From: an uncultured Paracoccaceae bacterium
Lineage (GTDB): Bacteria > Pseudomonadota > Alphaproteobacteria > Rhodobacterales > Rhodobacteraceae
DNA: 64,000 bases
Assembly (NCBI GenBank): GCA_947500005.1
Contig: CANMQJ010000019.1
Span: 1-64,000, forward strand
Direction of reading: 5' to 3'
Shown: positions 35,709 through 50,256 of the stretch, in pieces
Position numbering within the stretch: position 1 is the first letter of the stretch
How the letters are laid out: every line of letters starts with the position of its first letter
Position numbers and translations under genes: made by a program
Notes under the pieces: model-generated
What the model saw: the letters and a program-made list of their open reading frames with translations, nothing else
Told to the model about the DNA's origin: nothing
Databases searched by the model: none

Positions 35709-36194
35709 ATGCTGCCCCCTCTGTCCTACGACGATGCCAGCCCGCCCGATTTCAACAAGCTCAATCACGGTATTCTGCACGAATTCGTCGGCATGTACCT
35801 CAGGGCCGCTTATGAGGCGGCCTATGGAGATTTCAAGAAGCGCCTGGGTAACGAGGCGTTGAAGCCAGGTTATTTCACGATTCTTACGCTGATCGTGCAC
35901 AACCCTCGCATCACGCAGACGCAGATCGGGCTGGCATCCGCGCGCGACAAGACGAATGTCACGAATGCTCTGCGCTGGATGGAAGATAACGGACTGATAC
36001 AGCGGCATCTTTCAAGCCGTGACCGTCGCACCCACATGTGTGTCGCTACGCAGGCCGGGATCGACATGCAGGCCAAGATGGAGGCGAAGGCGGTGGCGCA
36101 TCTTCAGGCGCTCAATGATGCCATCGGCACACAGCGCCGCGCCGAGTTCATCCAGACGCTCAAGGATCTGATCGCCGCCTTGCAAGACGACTGA
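35709..36194 (+). CDS. MarR family transcriptional regulator
   Basis: The 161-residue product has a winged helix-turn-helix (PRITQTQIGLASARDKTNVTNALRWMEDNGLIQRHLSSRDRRTHMCVAT, the wing with the DRR motif) between dimerisation helices. AGGAGG lies five bases before the ATG and overlaps the dctM stop, so it is the last gene of the dehydratase-dehydrogenase-TRAP operon and is a likely regulator of that locus. The effector is unknown. Confidence 0.88.
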   Translation: MLPPLSYDDASPPDFNKLNHGILHEFVGMYLRAAYEAAYGDFKKRLGNEALKPGYFTILTLIVHNPRITQTQIGLASARDKTNVTNALRWMEDNGLIQRHLSSRDRRTHMCVATQAGIDMQAKMEAKAVAHLQALNDAIGTQRRAEFIQTLKDLIAALQDD

Positions 36195-36275
36195 CGGTTG
36201 TCTTGCCCTTATGCATGAAGAACTGAAGAAGGTTCTCCTTGCCCTCGACAAGGGAAAGGTACGGCGCGGAAAGGA

Positions 36276-36512
36276 CTAGCTTTCGGTCTCCATCCGCTCG
36301 AGCATTTTGCGCGCGCGCTTGCACTGCAACTGGTCGCGCAGGGGGCTGTTCGGATCGACATCTTTCTGGCAGACGACACATTTGTCCGCACCCGAGATCG
36401 CGTTCAACCCACCGCAGCTGCCCTTGATGGTCTTGCCCATCAGCATGACACCCAGCGACATGCCCACCATGACAAGGGCAAGCAGGATAAAGGCAAGGAT
36501 GAATGTGCTCAT
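36276..36512 (-). CDS. nqrM: NqrM-type small membrane protein (DUF539), Na+-NQR maturation
   Basis: The 78-residue product has one N-terminal transmembrane segment (about 3-25) followed by four cysteines (C33 in GSCGGL, C45 and C48 in KCVVC, and C64). This is the layout of NqrM, which is needed to deliver iron to the NqrD/NqrE centre of the Na+-translocating NADH:quinone oxidoreductase. It follows apbE on the same strand, as in nqr operons, but no nqrABCDEF genes are in the window. Confidence 0.85.
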   Translation of the reverse strand: MSTFILAFILLALVMVGMSLGVMLMGKTIKGSCGGLNAISGADKCVVCQKDVDPNSPLRDQLQCKRARKMLERMETES

Positions 36513-36524
36513 ATCCGGTTCCTT

Positions 36525-37547
36525 TCAGTCGCGGGCCAGAGCGCCGTCAAAGGCACTGCTTTGGGTCGTGATATAGGCATTCTCGCCGCCCGTCACATCC
36601 CTCTCGATGAAATAGGCCGCGATATCGTGACGTTCCGCCACCTCAAGCCCCGCCTCGGCCCCCAACACCAGCAGTGCAGTGGCCCAGGCATCGGCCATCA
36701 TGGCATCCCCGGCAAGAACCGTGACCGAGGTGGTGCGATGCGTCACCGGGCGTCCGGTCACCGGGTTCAGGATATGTGAGTAGCGAACGCCATCCTTTTC
36801 AAAAAAGTTTCGGTAATCGCCCGAGCTTGCCATGCCGCGCCCGCTGACAGGCACCACCATCTGCACCGCACGGGTGCTGGGCTCCGGGACTTCGATCCCG
36901 ATCCGCCAGGGTTCGCTCTTGTCGTTCTCTCCCGCGGTGACGAGGTCGCCGCCGATCTCGACCATGTAATCCTCGATCCCCGCCTCGCGCAGCAGTTCTG
37001 CGACCGCGTCGATGCCGTAGCCCTTGGCGATGGCCGAAAGGTTGATGCCGACGCCCGATGTGGCCTTGGCCAGCGTTCCTGCCTCTGTGTCCAGGCTCAA
37101 GAGGCGCGCTTGCCCGACCTCGGCAAGCGCTGCATCGATTTCCGAGGCCGAAGGAACCGGGTCGCCTGGTTTGCGCGGCCCGAAGCCCCACAACTCGATC
37201 AGTGGTCCAAGGGTGACGTCGAACGCACCGCCGCTTTTTTCATGCACCTCGGCCGCGGCCGCCATAACCGTGGCAAAACTGGCCGAAATATTCTGCGGCG
37301 CCGTCGTGTCACTGGCCGAGAAGCGCGATACTTCCGATTCCGGGTCCCAGTTCGACATGGTGGCATTCACCTCGGCGAGCCTTTCCTCGACCGCGCCGGC
37401 CAGCGCGCTCTCGTCCAGGTCGATGCCAATGGCGATCACGTTATAGGTCGTTCCCATCGTCTCCCCCGATAGGCGGACGGTTTCAGGCTCTTTCTCGAAA
37501 CAGGCGGAGAGGGTCAGGATGGCGGGCAGAACGCACCAGGCGCGCAT
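36525..37547 (-). CDS. apbE: FAD:protein FMN transferase ApbE
   Basis: The 340-residue product attaches FMN covalently to threonine residues of flavoproteins such as NqrB and NqrC. The N-terminus is a lipoprotein signal with lipobox LSAC (Cys16), so the enzyme is tethered in the periplasm. ApbE motifs GETMGTTYNV, SAIAKGYGIDAVAELL and HILNPVTGRPV are present. GGAGG lies seven bases upstream of the ATG. It is followed 12 bp later by nqrM. Confidence 0.93.
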   Translation of the reverse strand: MRAWCVLPAILTLSACFEKEPETVRLSGETMGTTYNVIAIGIDLDESALAGAVEERLAEVNATMSNWDPESEVSRFSASDTTAPQNISASFATVMAAAAEVHEKSGGAFDVTLGPLIELWGFGPRKPGDPVPSASEIDAALAEVGQARLLSLDTEAGTLAKATSGVGINLSAIAKGYGIDAVAELLREAGIEDYMVEIGGDLVTAGENDKSEPWRIGIEVPEPSTRAVQMVVPVSGRGMASSGDYRNFFEKDGVRYSHILNPVTGRPVTHRTTSVTVLAGDAMMADAWATALLVLGAEAGLEVAERHDIAAYFIERDVTGGENAYITTQSSAFDGALARD

Positions 37548-37613
37548 GGGCGGAACCTCCGGGAAATTTGTCCCCGCCTATGCCAGCGGGCCAGTCCCGA
37601 GTCAAACCGCCGC

Positions 37614-37799
37614 TCAGAACTCCAGCGGGAGAAAGGCCAGCAGGAACAGCCCGAGCGCCGCCGGCACGCCCCAAATCCACGCCCGGCGCTGCCAGCCGGG
37701 CGCTTTCTCCTTCCAGGCCAACCGGAACCGGTGGCCGCAGACGACAACCAGAAAAACCAGCGCGGCACCGGTCAATGGGGTCAGGTATAGTTGCTGCAA
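37614..37799 (-). CDS. Small membrane protein upstream of apbE
   Basis: A 61-residue frame from TTG 37799 encodes two hydrophobic segments (about residues 7-22 and 41-58), separated by a basic loop (RFRLAWKEKAPGWQRR). AAGG lies about nine bases before the TTG. A longer frame opens at 37928 but would cross the promoter of the divergent CBS gene. It is 66 bp upstream of apbE on the same strand and may belong to the same transcript. The family is not recognised. Confidence 0.6.
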   Translation of the reverse strand: MQQLYLTPLTGAALVFLVVVCGHRFRLAWKEKAPGWQRRAWIWGVPAALGLFLLAFLPLEF

Positions 37800-37921
37800 A
37801 TCGTGGGCTGCCTTGCTGTCTGAACGTTCCGGATCTGCCGGATCTCGATTTTTCCTGTTCAGCCTCTCACCCTGCGCTAAAGTGACTCTGAGGAAGGCCG
37901 CAACGAGGAGGAACCGGACGG

Positions 37922-38446
37922 ATGGCACCCAGCTCTTACCAAGCTCCGATGCGCGGGGACAAGACCAAGCCAGACACCCAAAGCCAGACCAGCACCTCGA
38001 ACCTCTCGGCGGGCCAGACGACGGTGGCCAAGCTGCTAGAGGGCAAGGGCAACGCGATCTACTCGGTCCGGCCCTCCGACACCATCCACGAGGCTGTGAA
38101 CCAGCTCAAGGAGCAGCGCATCGGCGCATTGGCCGTCACCGACGATGACGGCACCCTGCTGGGTATCCTGTCGGAGCGCGACATCGTGCGCCGCATGGCC
38201 GACACCCCCGGCGAGACCTTGAAACAGCAGGTCGATGCATTGATGACGCGCGAGGTGGTGACCTGCACGCCCGAGGATTATGTCATCGACATCCTCAAAC
38301 GCATGACCGAGGGCCGCTTCCGCCATATCCCCGTGATGAAGGATAACCGGCTCTGCGGCATGATCACCATCGGAGACGTGGTGAACCACCGCCTGCGCGA
38401 ACTGGAATACGAGGCGCTGCAGATGAAGCAGATGATCGTCGGGTAG
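37922..38446 (+). CDS. CBS-domain pair protein
   Basis: The 174-residue product has a disordered, polar N-terminus (about 1-30) and two CBS domains (about 35-100 and 105-165), with the typical GALAVTDDDGTLLGILSERDIVRRM and FRHIPVMKDNRLCGMITIGDVV strands. CBS pairs bind adenosine nucleotides and act as energy sensors. GAGGAGGAA lies upstream of the ATG. It is divergent from the apbE group, and no partner enzyme is adjacent. Confidence 0.9.
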   Translation: MAPSSYQAPMRGDKTKPDTQSQTSTSNLSAGQTTVAKLLEGKGNAIYSVRPSDTIHEAVNQLKEQRIGALAVTDDDGTLLGILSERDIVRRMADTPGETLKQQVDALMTREVVTCTPEDYVIDILKRMTEGRFRHIPVMKDNRLCGMITIGDVVNHRLRELEYEALQMKQMIVG

Positions 38447-38630
38447 GCGGATCGGGGAAACGGCGGGCCAAGCTTTGGCAAAGGACATCCGGCGGGGGTG
38501 TACCTGAGTAACAGCTATGCGGGACGAAGTTAGTTTTCGCTGCGCTTTCACAGGCAGTCAGTGTGCTGCATAGAGCGAAGACACTAAATAAGACGTATTG
38601 CATTGGGATGGTTTGCGGTGTTCTGAATGA

Positions 38631-39635
38631 TCACCAGTGATTTTGACGCCGCCATTCGCCCGGCGAGAGGTCGTATCTTTCACGAAAAGCCCTTCCGAAA
38701 TGCGACGTATCCTTGAACCCACATGAGAATGCAATCGTTGCAACTGACTGGTGACTGCGCATGGGGTCCGATAGCCATTGTGCAGCCATCGCCAGTCGTT
38801 CCTGTAACAACAACCGACCAAAGCGCGTGTGGTTCTGCGCTAGCAGATGCTGGACATGTCCGACCGACAGCCCCATTAGCGCCGCACAATCGGACACGCC
38901 GAATTCCAGGTCTGCGAAATTCCGGCGAATGATCTGTCTAATACTCTGAACCTGCACCAGATTCCGCGTGGCAGGATGATCGTTCGCCGTCCGTGGCTTC
39001 GCAGTCATGGCGGCGACGGACAGAAAAACCCGGTACAACCCTGATAGGCCATCACCGCGTTTTTGGCTGGCGGCCGTTGCCAGAGAGCGTCCTGCCTCCG
39101 ATAACAGCGGGCCAAGGATTGGATGTCGTGACAACACCTCCGGGCCTGTCTCAAGCGGTGCACCAAATGCATCATGAAGGACTTGTTTTGGCACCATGAG
39201 TGATGCAACCTTCAGCGAAGGGCAGTTGTCGTGTCGTAAATCGAAAGGCTCCGCCCCGTCAAATATCCCGACATCGCCCGCGCGCAACGTGATCGACGTA
39301 CCGCGCTGCTTTATATGACAGTCGCCCTCGAACTGGGTGTTGAGGTAATAGCACTCACTGTCTGAGGCGGCGATTTCGCGTCTGCTGCGTTGCACCCGAT
39401 GCGCATGCGCCGACACGAAGTTCAATATGCCATCATCTATGTGGCGCGAGGTGACTTTGGCCTGAAATCTGGTGCGCCCCCGCGCGTCCACTTCGGGCCG
39501 CAGCGGCATGAATGCCGCGCAGATGCTTTCCCGGTAAAAGTCGAAGGCTTCCGACTGGCCGACCATTCTGGTGTCCCAGACCTTGGACAAAGGTGAAACC
39601 TGAGTTTCAGCACAGTTTTCAGGAGTTTCAGCCAT
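38631..39635 (-). CDS. AraC family transcriptional regulator
   Basis: The 334-residue product has an N-terminal cupin-like sensor region (AraC_binding_2 type, with LRAGDVGIFDGAEPFDLRH) and a C-terminal pair of helix-turn-helix motifs (DCAALMGLSVGHVQHLLAQN and VATIAFSCGFKDTSHFGRAFRERY). The start at ATG 39635 is preferred; a TTG at 39668 would add 11 residues. It is divergent from the alpha/beta hydrolase with a 60-bp gap, the usual arrangement for an activator and its target. Confidence 0.88.
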   Translation of the reverse strand: MAETPENCAETQVSPLSKVWDTRMVGQSEAFDFYRESICAAFMPLRPEVDARGRTRFQAKVTSRHIDDGILNFVSAHAHRVQRSRREIAASDSECYYLNTQFEGDCHIKQRGTSITLRAGDVGIFDGAEPFDLRHDNCPSLKVASLMVPKQVLHDAFGAPLETGPEVLSRHPILGPLLSEAGRSLATAASQKRGDGLSGLYRVFLSVAAMTAKPRTANDHPATRNLVQVQSIRQIIRRNFADLEFGVSDCAALMGLSVGHVQHLLAQNHTRFGRLLLQERLAMAAQWLSDPMRSHQSVATIAFSCGFKDTSHFGRAFRERYDLSPGEWRRQNHW

Positions 39636-39695
39636 AGGATTCCAGAACCACTTGGGTATCGTCCGCAAGACAAAGGGTAAGAGGAGAAGTCAATC

Positions 39696-40421
39696 ATGTC
39701 TACTTTCGTACTTGTGCACGGGGCTTGGCATACCGGCGAACTGTTTGAACCCGTGGCGCAGCCCATACGCGATGCCGGGCACGTCGTTCACTGCCCGACC
39801 ATTGCCGGGAACAACCCTGGTGACGCGCGCACAACGGGACTGGACGCGGCGATTTCATCCATCGTCGATTATATCGAGGCCGAAAATCTGAACGACATCA
39901 TCCTGCTGGGCCACAGCTATGGCGGCATGGTTATTACTGGTGTAGCAGACCGTATTCCGGGCAGGATACGACGGCTGATCTATTGGAACGCTTTCGTCCC
40001 CAATGACGGCGAATGTCTCAATGACATGGTGCCACCCCACTACGTCGGGCTTTTCGACGCGATCAGTGCGGAAAGCCCCGACAACAGTGTCATGCTGCCA
40101 TTCCCAATTTGGCGCGAAGCCTTCATTAACGACGGGTCCGCAGAGCTTGCACAGTCAACTTACGACATGCTTAATGCCCACCCCTATGCGACATTCACAG
40201 ACCCGATCAAACTGTCTGCAAACCCGGCCGAAACGCAGATTGGGAAGTCCTACATCAATTGCACCGAAGATACGGCCTTGCCGCAGAGCTTCGGTTGGCA
40301 CCCTCGCTTGTCCGAAAAGCTGGGGTTATTCCGGCTTGTTCAGATTCCGGGCAGCCACGAAACTTGCTTCACCAATCCCGCCGCGTTAGCGGACGCAATA
40401 ATGGTTGCCGGGCGCGACTGA
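39696..40421 (+). CDS. Alpha/beta hydrolase
   Basis: The 241-residue product has the fold's N-terminal VLVHGAWHTGELFEP (oxyanion region), the nucleophile elbow GHSYGG with Ser74, and a late histidine in IPGSHETC that would complete the triad. It resembles the small esterase/hydroxynitrile lyase-like group (VHGAWHG type). There is no signal peptide, so it is cytoplasmic. Substrate is unknown. It is probably controlled by the divergent AraC regulator. Confidence 0.88.
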   Translation: MSTFVLVHGAWHTGELFEPVAQPIRDAGHVVHCPTIAGNNPGDARTTGLDAAISSIVDYIEAENLNDIILLGHSYGGMVITGVADRIPGRIRRLIYWNAFVPNDGECLNDMVPPHYVGLFDAISAESPDNSVMLPFPIWREAFINDGSAELAQSTYDMLNAHPYATFTDPIKLSANPAETQIGKSYINCTEDTALPQSFGWHPRLSEKLGLFRLVQIPGSHETCFTNPAALADAIMVAGRD

Positions 40422-40444
40422 TCTCAAGTGCCAAAGACCTGCGA

Positions 40445-40462
40445 CCAAGGAAAAATCCTTGG
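40445..40462. repeat. Subterminal hairpin at the putative left end of the IS91 remnant
   Basis: CCAAGGA at 40445-40451 pairs with TCCTTGG at 40456-40462 around an AAAA loop. It lies 24 bp after the hydrolase stop. It lacks a following T-run on the plus strand, so it fits an IS91 terminal hairpin better than a terminator, though both are possible. Confidence 0.45.
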
Positions 40463-40781
40463 CCGTTGGCATCAACGTATGGTTGGTTTGCCGGGGAGAA
40501 AGATAAACTCGCTTGTCGGATTGCAACTCCGTTGGAGAGGCCAGGCGCTTTCCATGGGGAAAGTGGGCTGAGGTTTCCAGCGACGGTGGAGCGTGGCTGA
40601 CGTCTCGAAAGATGTCGAGGGTCTCCAAGGGCGCCCTGATCTGTCCAGATGAAAATGTTCGGTCTCGGGTGGCGCATTTCCTCGGCGGTTTGCGTGCGGA
40701 ACTCCGCATGCGGCAAGTCTGAGCCGGTCCGGAACGGGCGAGAGAACCGGAGTGGTGTTTGTTGCAGTGAAGGGCGTTTCG

Positions 40782-42329
<1,548 letters not shown>

Positions 42330-42406
42330 GGGAACCTCCTGTCTGTCGATTGAGAGGCCTCAATCGTCAGGCAGATGCCCACATTCCCAAATGTACAGGG
42401 TGGCGA

Positions 42407-42526
42407 TCAGTCCGGAACGCCAGCCACGGGCGCCAATGCCGCGCGAGCGGCTTCGTCCTTGGGCTCGATCCGGCCATCCATCTCGAGGTATCCCCAAAGC
42501 AAATGCGCCCCCTGATGATCCGACAC
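42407..42526 (-). CDS. Possible small ORF of 39 residues between icd and the IS remnant
   Basis: A minus-strand frame from GTG 42526 encodes 39 residues (starts VSDHQGAHLLWGYLEMDG, ends APVAGVPD). It begins two bases after the icd terminator T-run and has no visible ribosome binding site. It may be the tail of a lost gene or chance. The rest of 42330-42605 shows only the terminator. Confidence 0.2.
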   Translation of the reverse strand: MSDHQGAHLLWGYLEMDGRIEPKDEAARAALAPVAGVPD

Positions 42527-42527
42527 G

Positions 42528-42554
42528 AAAAAACCGCCAGCATCACGCTGGCGG
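42528..42554 (-). terminator. Rho-independent terminator of icd
   Basis: On the minus strand an 8-bp GC-rich stem (CCGCCAGC/GCTGGCGG) with a 5-nt loop is followed by six T residues. It lies about 50 bp after the icd stop codon and is the best intrinsic terminator in the window. Confidence 0.92.
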
Positions 42555-42605
42555 CTCTTCTCTCCGCATCCGCCCCGCCAAGCGGCCGGGCGCGCTCTCA
42601 GCCCC

Positions 42606-44828
<2,223 letters not shown>

Positions 44829-45137
44829 GGTCCCTTACCTTTTTCGGCCTGTCTGGGGCGTGAGAGCGGTGGCGCGGACGCGCCACGGCGGGAAGACCGC
44901 CAAGGCCCTTCTCGCGGGGTCGGCGGTGGATGTGACGCGCCTCCCTTAGCCCACGCGCGCCGCCCGATCAATCGGATCGCCGCGCGCAAATTGTCCCAAC
45001 GGCAGGGAATCCCGCTGATCCGCCCTCTTCACCGTAACCGATGGGCGGCGGCCCGCAGCTTGCGCATTTTCGGGATTTCACCCGTCGCCCGCCGGGATAT
45101 AACGATGCTCCCGACATCATCCGCGCAGGAGAGCCCA
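44829..45137. other. Divergent intergenic region between icd and tex
   Basis: No gene is supported in these 309 bases. The frame that runs through it on the plus strand is the antisense shadow of icd continuing into tex. It presumably holds both promoters. A second possible tex start (ATG 45105) lies near its right end. Confidence 0.6.
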
Positions 45138-47438
<2,301 letters not shown>

Positions 47439-47441
47439 CGC

Positions 47442-48290
47442 TCATATCTCGTAACTGTTCAGATCCTCTACGATCTCGGCGGGGCCGTGAAAATGCTCCG
47501 CCAGGTCGGCCGCGGCGCTTGCGTGACCTTCGGCACTGTCCATGTGGATGCGGAAATGGCTCAGCAACAGCCGTTTGACACCCGCATACTGAGCAGTTCG
47601 CGCGATATCGGCTGGCGTCGGCGAGAATGCGGCGATCGCCGGGTGGATGTTGTCGACGGACAGACGATAGCACCAGTGAACAAGCAAATCGGCGTCCTTT
47701 TGCAACGCAGTCAGGCTGTCGCAAAGTCCTGCGTCTCCAGAGTAGACAAAGGATTTACCGCCTGCTTCCACGCGAAACGCCATGCAGTCAAAGGCGGGCT
47801 GTGCGTGGGGCACTTCGCAGGAGGTCAATCGCCAACCGTCGCCCCCGAAGCTGAAGCCGGGCCGGATCTCGGTTACCTCTGGCGCTGGCCATTGGCGGGG
47901 CAGGGTTCCGCCCCGCGCGACCCAGACCTGCTGGCTGGGGGCAAGCTCTGTTCTGGCGACAAGGTCTGGCGACAGCACGCCGTCCGGGCCAAAAAGAAGC
48001 TCGGTTTGTCGCGCGATTGGCTTTGGTCCCCAGACCTTGAGCGGTGGCGCGCCCTCGTCCCACGCAGCGTGGACGAGGCGGGCATAGTCCATCATGTGGT
48101 CGCTGTGCAGATGGGTGAAGAAAAGATGCGTGATTTCCGAGGGCAGACGCCCGGAACGGAGCAAGTTGTCGAAGACGCCGCCGCCGCAATCGAACAGGAT
48201 GCGATCGTCTCCGATTTCCAGAAGATAACCCGAGGACGCGCGGCGGACATACGCTTCGGGAGAGCCCGAGCCGAGAACCGCAAGTTTCAT
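47442..48290 (-). CDS. MBL-fold metallo-hydrolase (ElaC/RNase Z-like), sulfatase locus
   Basis: The 282-residue product has the metal-binding motif THLHSDH (H60, H62, D64, H65), DCGGG before it, and further ligands in VPHAQPAF, YSGDAG and LLLSHFR. The fold is that of RNase Z/ElaC-like enzymes, a group that also includes an MBL-type arylsulfatase (Pseudoalteromonas AtsA), so a role as esterase, lactonase or sulfatase is open. Its start overlaps the stop of the sulfatase gene (ATGA), which ties it to the same transcript. No signal peptide is seen. Confidence 0.88.
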   Translation of the reverse strand: MKLAVLGSGSPEAYVRRASSGYLLEIGDDRILFDCGGGVFDNLLRSGRLPSEITHLFFTHLHSDHMMDYARLVHAAWDEGAPPLKVWGPKPIARQTELLFGPDGVLSPDLVARTELAPSQQVWVARGGTLPRQWPAPEVTEIRPGFSFGGDGWRLTSCEVPHAQPAFDCMAFRVEAGGKSFVYSGDAGLCDSLTALQKDADLLVHWCYRLSVDNIHPAIAAFSPTPADIARTAQYAGVKRLLLSHFRIHMDSAEGHASAAADLAEHFHGPAEIVEDLNSYEI

Positions 48291-49720
48291 GTTTTCTCCA
48301 AGCTGGGCGGAGGGGTCGCGCCGGGCGCGCCAAGCGAAAGGGCAGCTTGACGCCCGCCATGCCGTTTGATCAGGGCCGCCTGATCAGTGAATGCCTGGGC
48401 GTCGACGGCTTCGGGGTCGATCCGGGCGCGCAGTGCGGCCTCCATCCGTGCAAGCGTTTCGGCGTATTCAGGGTCTGCGGCCAGATCTTTGGTTTCCTCC
48501 GGATCGCTGTCGAGATCGTATAGTTCGGGCTGGAACCCGACATAGTGATGGTATTTCCAGCGACCGATGCGAAGCATGAATGCCCCCGATACGGCCCCGG
48601 CGGCATGGTATTCCGAAAAGACCGGGCGCTCCGGGTCCTCGCGGCGCGCCGCGATGGAATAAAGGCTTTCGGCATCCTCGGCCCCATTCAGGTCGACTTC
48701 GAAATGGGCGGCGATAGTGGCCGAAAGGTCGATCAGGCTTACTGGCGTGTCACAGGTTCCCGTATCTATGCCCGGTCCAGCCATAATGAGCGGCACAGCG
48801 GTGCTTTCCTGATAGAGGTTCGACTTGCCCCAAAGGCCGCGGACGCCGACGTTGTCGCCGTGATCCGAACTGTAGATCACGGTGGTAGTCTCCGACAGCC
48901 CGGTCTTTTCAAGCGCGCCGAGGATAAGGCCCAGATTGTGATCAAGCCATGTGCAAAGGCCGAAGTAGCTGGCCATTGCTGCCAATCGTTCCTCTTCGCT
49001 TTTGAAACTGGCCTCACTGTCCATGATGGCGTTCTGCTTTTCGACCCAGGGATGGCGTGGGTGACCGTCGCGTGGGTGGAGTTTCGCATCGGGCAACCGG
49101 TCGTGCGGGTAGAGGTCGTAAAACTCCTGCGGCACGACGAGCGGAAAGTGAGGCGCGACGAGGCCGACATAGAGACACCACGGGTGTTCGCTTTTGGCGT
49201 GATCGTGGAGCCATCGTACGGTTCGGCTGGTGACCGCAGTGTCGTAGTCGGTGTATTTGGAGTGACCCGGCCCGATGTAGTCGCCAAGCATCCGTGTAGT
49301 CCCGCCGACACGCTCATCCTCCCGGCGGATCGAGGCCCAGACCATTCCGACACCGCCGGCCACCATCATGGGGATATGTTCGACGTCGAAACCTGCCGGA
49401 TCCTCCTCGGCGCGATAGTGAAGCTTGCCAATGGACTCGACCGGAACACCGCGCGATTGAAGGGCATGGCCCCAACCCGGGATCGACCCGTCATAGGGCA
49501 TGGCGTTGTCCCACATCCGCGTCTGATGGACATAGCGACCCGTCGCGAAGCTCGCCCGCGCAGGCACGCAGATGGGGGAGGGTGTATAGGCGTTTGTGAA
49601 GCGCGTTCCGCGTGCCGCCAAAGCGTCCAGTTTCGGTGTCTGTACAAGGGGGTGCCCGGCGCAGCCCATTGCGCGAGACTGATGTTCGTCGGACAGGATC
49701 ACAAGAAGGTTCGAGGTCAT
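48287..49720 (-). CDS. Type I sulfatase, cytoplasmic, first copy
   Basis: The 477-residue product is an alkaline phosphatase-fold sulfatase. The modification motif C51-V-P-A-R55 matches CxPxR, where the cysteine becomes formylglycine. Metal ligands are expected at D11 and at SSDHGD (about 300). There is no signal peptide, so it acts on an imported substrate. It starts with an ATG overlapping the marR stop and ends overlapping the MBL gene. A formylglycine-generating enzyme is not in the window and must come from elsewhere. The substrate is unknown; phosphonate monoester or phosphodiester hydrolysis is an alternative for this family. Confidence 0.9.
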   Translation of the reverse strand: MTSNLLVILSDEHQSRAMGCAGHPLVQTPKLDALAARGTRFTNAYTPSPICVPARASFATGRYVHQTRMWDNAMPYDGSIPGWGHALQSRGVPVESIGKLHYRAEEDPAGFDVEHIPMMVAGGVGMVWASIRREDERVGGTTRMLGDYIGPGHSKYTDYDTAVTSRTVRWLHDHAKSEHPWCLYVGLVAPHFPLVVPQEFYDLYPHDRLPDAKLHPRDGHPRHPWVEKQNAIMDSEASFKSEEERLAAMASYFGLCTWLDHNLGLILGALEKTGLSETTTVIYSSDHGDNVGVRGLWGKSNLYQESTAVPLIMAGPGIDTGTCDTPVSLIDLSATIAAHFEVDLNGAEDAESLYSIAARREDPERPVFSEYHAAGAVSGAFMLRIGRWKYHHYVGFQPELYDLDSDPEETKDLAADPEYAETLARMEAALRARIDPEAVDAQAFTDQAALIKRHGGRQAALSLGAPGATPPPSLEKT

Positions 49721-50193
49721 CGTTGCGCCTCCAGATCTTCGATCGCACCTTCCAGCTTGTCGAAAGCGTCGTAGAGCATTGCCAACTCGCTGGCTGTCAG
49801 CGCGCTTTCGAGACGGTCCCGCCGCCGGTGCATCCAGGGTCGCGCCCGCTCGTAAAGATCAAAGCCCTTCTCTGTCATCCGCATCACATGAGATCTTCCG
49901 TCTGATTCGCTGATGGTGCTCGTCAGCAGCCCGTCCTCGACCATCCTCTTGAGCGTTCGGCTGATGAGGCCCTTGTCGAAGCCGGTCTGGCGGACGATCT
50001 CGGCCGGCGTGATTTCGCCATGCGCCTTCACCATGACGAACATGCGCCACTGATTGATCGAGATACCTGCCGATTCCTTAAGGATTCTGGCCGCTTGGGC
50101 GTTGAGTTTGGAACTCAGGCGCAGAAGGCGCAGCGTGATTAGGCGCTGCAGCGGCCTGTCGATTTCGACCTCTTTGGGCAGGGTGTTCGGCAT
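49717..50193 (-). CDS. MarR family transcriptional regulator of the sulfatase/TTT locus
   Basis: The 158-residue product has the MarR winged helix (ITPAEIVRQTGFDKGLISRTLKRMVEDGLLTSTISESDGRSHVMRMTEKG, shown here only in pieces: GLISRTLKRMVEDG and SDGRSHVMRMTEKG). It is the first gene of the leftward arm and its stop overlaps the sulfatase start. Two palindromic sites lie 44 to 77 bp upstream of its start codon, between it and tctC, so autoregulation and control of both arms are likely. The wing has DGR in place of the common DRR. Confidence 0.9.
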   Translation of the reverse strand: MPNTLPKEVEIDRPLQRLITLRLLRLSSKLNAQAARILKESAGISINQWRMFVMVKAHGEITPAEIVRQTGFDKGLISRTLKRMVEDGLLTSTISESDGRSHVMRMTEKGFDLYERARPWMHRRRDRLESALTASELAMLYDAFDKLEGAIEDLEAQR

Positions 50194-50232
50194 CGTGGTG
50201 GTCTCCGGTGTGGTTGGAGAAGACTGGCAGCC

Positions 50233-50254
50233 AAAAGTTGATTGGTCAACTTTT
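50233..50254. promoter_or_regulatory. MarR-type operator 1, core GTTGATTGGTCAAC
   Basis: A palindrome with 9-bp arms (AAAAGTTGA and TCAACTTTT) around TTGG spans 50233-50254. It lies in the marR-tctC gap, 40 bp from the marR start. Its centre is 20 bp from that of the second palindrome, so both sit on the same face of the helix. Confidence 0.8.
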
Positions 50255-50256
50255 TA

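Noticed and set aside
36237..36253. CCTTG-N7-CAAGG hairpin between the MarR gene and nqrM
   Set aside because: The 5-bp stem without a T-run on either strand is too weak to call a terminator.
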